Below, piece after piece: positions 62,700 to 64,000 of a stretch of DNA of 64,000 bases. The stretch's first letter is position 1, and each line of letters starts with the position of its first letter. The translations under genes were made by a program, and so were the position numbers. The DNA is from Sinotaia quadrata (taxonomy: Eukaryota > Mollusca > Gastropoda > Architaenioglossa > Viviparidae): contig CM054180.1 of assembly GCA_028829895.1 (NCBI GenBank), forward strand, positions 88,723,135-88,787,134, in the 5' to 3' direction. A model generated the notes under the pieces. The model saw only the letters and a program-made list of their open reading frames with translations, was not told the DNA's origin and ran no database searches.

Positions 62700-64000
62700 T
62701 TCGTTCGGGGAATGGGGAATGGAAAGGCGTAATTAACTTTCAAGGAACACACCACCACCACCCCCTTTGCCTCTTTGTGGTCAGGATGCCACGCCCATAA
62801 ATCTATGTCAGTGTAGAGTACATGGCAGCCTGTTGAGAGCTAATTTTGTACGTGAGAAGGCAGGCTTTGAGTTTTGAAATGTAACTTGTTTTTGAATCAC
62901 CACTTTAAATGGTTGGTAGTTTAAGTTGATATTGTTATTGTGAAATTACTTATTGAAATAGAATTTTGAGATTATTGGAAAGTTAAGATTTATATCACTA
63001 TAGTTAAATGTGTTAGTTTGTGTGTACAACCATTTCTTGCTGTGATTAATGTACGGCTTGCCAGGTGGCGATGAGTCGCCATAGTAACTGTAGTTTTAAA
63101 ATAAAATTAGGACTGTTGCTCTGAGATTTTAGTTCGTGCTCTGAGATCTAGTCATGTAGTTAGCTAGGCAAATTGATTTGTCACTCAAAGGTGTCAGACT
63201 TGGAATTTGATACCCTGGCACTAAATGGAAGTGGACAGTCCTGGACATTCTCATAGGCACATGCAGTGCTGGAGGGGGAGTGTTCTAATCAGCTCAGTAA
63301 AAATGATGTACAAGAACTTTGCGCATAAAAGGGGATACAAAAGGGGATACGTAGACAGAAACGAACGAGAAACATCGAGAATGTAGTGTCTGATAGAGTT
63401 TCTCCCTGCTTTTTTGTACCAAGAAGACTCTACGAAGCTGGGAGGCAATCAGCTAGATAATTCTTGGACACTGCAATAGAGTGCCAGATGTCTACCCAGG
63501 CTGTATTGAAGGTACACCGTCAAGGCCGTCAACAGATCAAGATGGACCAATCATACCAGATAGTCATCTCTGGGTTCCTCAAAGACTCTGTGCAAAGACC
63601 GCAGAAAATCGATTATTTTCCACGCAGAGATGGAAATTCTGGTGGATGTTTAATGTTGTCACGCATGGGAGATACTGCAGCAGGAAGCAGTCAGAGGTCA
63701 AGCGTGTGGCTTGCCGCCAAAAAATGGCAAGGTTGGCCATTAAGTAACGTGAAGAGAAGAGATGATAGATGTAAGAGAAGAGGAGAAACGTGAGAGGAGA
63801 GAAGAGGAGAAACGAGAGGCATTGGTGAGAAGAGAGAAGAGAGGCAAAACTTGAAGTGATGAAAGAGTGAGAATTGAGAAATAGGCCCGCAGCGAGAGCA
63901 TGAAATAGAGCAGCTATCGTAGCAGCGAGGACGGCTGTATTTGGGTTCGAACCATGACGTCAATGATGTTTTGTGTATCATCAAACCCCCCAGCACAAGG
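62700..64000 (+). other. GC-richer block with short unassigned ORFs
   Basis: Composition rises compared with the AT-rich intron. Two overlapping ORFs start at 63464 and 63481, and a purine-rich stretch at 63740-63860 translates as Glu/Arg-rich sequence in one frame (EKRREERRNERH). Such stretches occur in gag-like N-termini of LTR retrotransposons, but no gag, protease or RT motif is visible. It may be the start of a retrotransposon that continues past 64000. Confidence 0.3.

Larger units (their letters stand above)
59766..64000. other. Region upstream of the first visible TOCA exon
   Basis: On the minus strand this is the intron leading to TOCA exons that lie beyond the window. I searched for the family's first helix (WDQF, YAKQLR-like) and did not find it. 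It holds dinucleotide repeats, one copy of an interspersed repeat (61233-61735) and a GC-richer right end. Confidence 0.6.

Noticed and set aside
63940..63955. GGTTCGAACC resembling a tRNA B box
   Set aside because: No A box or cloverleaf fits upstream at tRNA spacing.

Overview
The window is animal nuclear DNA. It is AT-rich, with short exons bounded by GT/AG introns, many diverged transposons, simple repeats and no operon structure. Bacterial features (operons, ribosome binding sites, CRISPR) are absent. The transposon mix (RNase H-bearing LINE, hAT, piggyBac, Kolobok, pogo/Tigger-like) and the style of the coding exons suggest a marine invertebrate. A lophotrochozoan such as a mollusc is my inference; nothing in the sequence proves it.

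One host gene accounts for all the confident host coding sequence. It lies on the minus strand and runs across almost the whole window, from about 59.77 kb down past base 1. Nine exons join in frame with matching splice phases. They encode part of a TOCA-family protein (CIP4/TRIP10, FBP17/FNBP1, Toca-1/FNBP1L): most of an F-BAR membrane-bending domain, a Lys/Gly-rich linker, and the start of the HR1 (Cdc42-binding) domain. The first exons (start codon, first F-BAR helix) lie beyond 64 kb. The end (rest of HR1, SH3) lies beyond base 1.

Everything else is intron or distal flank and is rich in mobile elements. From left to right: an old minus-strand LINE with CCHC knuckle, endonuclease, RT and RNase H (about 0.7-5.2 kb), split by an 815-bp hAT-type element with an 8-bp target duplication; a truncated pogo-like element (5.5-6.0 kb); a CpG-rich palindromic element with a telomere-like core (10.24-10.43 kb); two related piggyBac-derived elements (10.8-12.4 and 28.3-29.8 kb); a 750-bp hAT element (13.74-14.49 kb); a broken LINE RT (17.95-19.05 kb); two local tandem duplications (20.46-21.39 and 24.77-25.68 kb); a LINE C-terminal fragment (36.74-37.3 kb); a 2.43-kb hAT transposon with a 40345-42775 span that interrupts an otherwise open 121-codon ORF of unknown identity; a 1.78-kb pogo-like element (45.5-47.28 kb); a 1.09-kb piggyBac element (49.2-50.3 kb); a LINE 3' end running into a GATA microsatellite (55.3-55.65 kb); and a 2.36-kb Kolobok element (57.13-59.48 kb). 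Several of these have termini and target-site duplications that I could place to the base.

I found no defence, biosynthetic or other new multi-gene system. The most useful new observations are the exact boundaries of the transposons, the intact ORF interrupted by the 2.43-kb hAT element, the palindromic telomere-like element, and the repeat copy at 33 kb that imitates a spliced exon.
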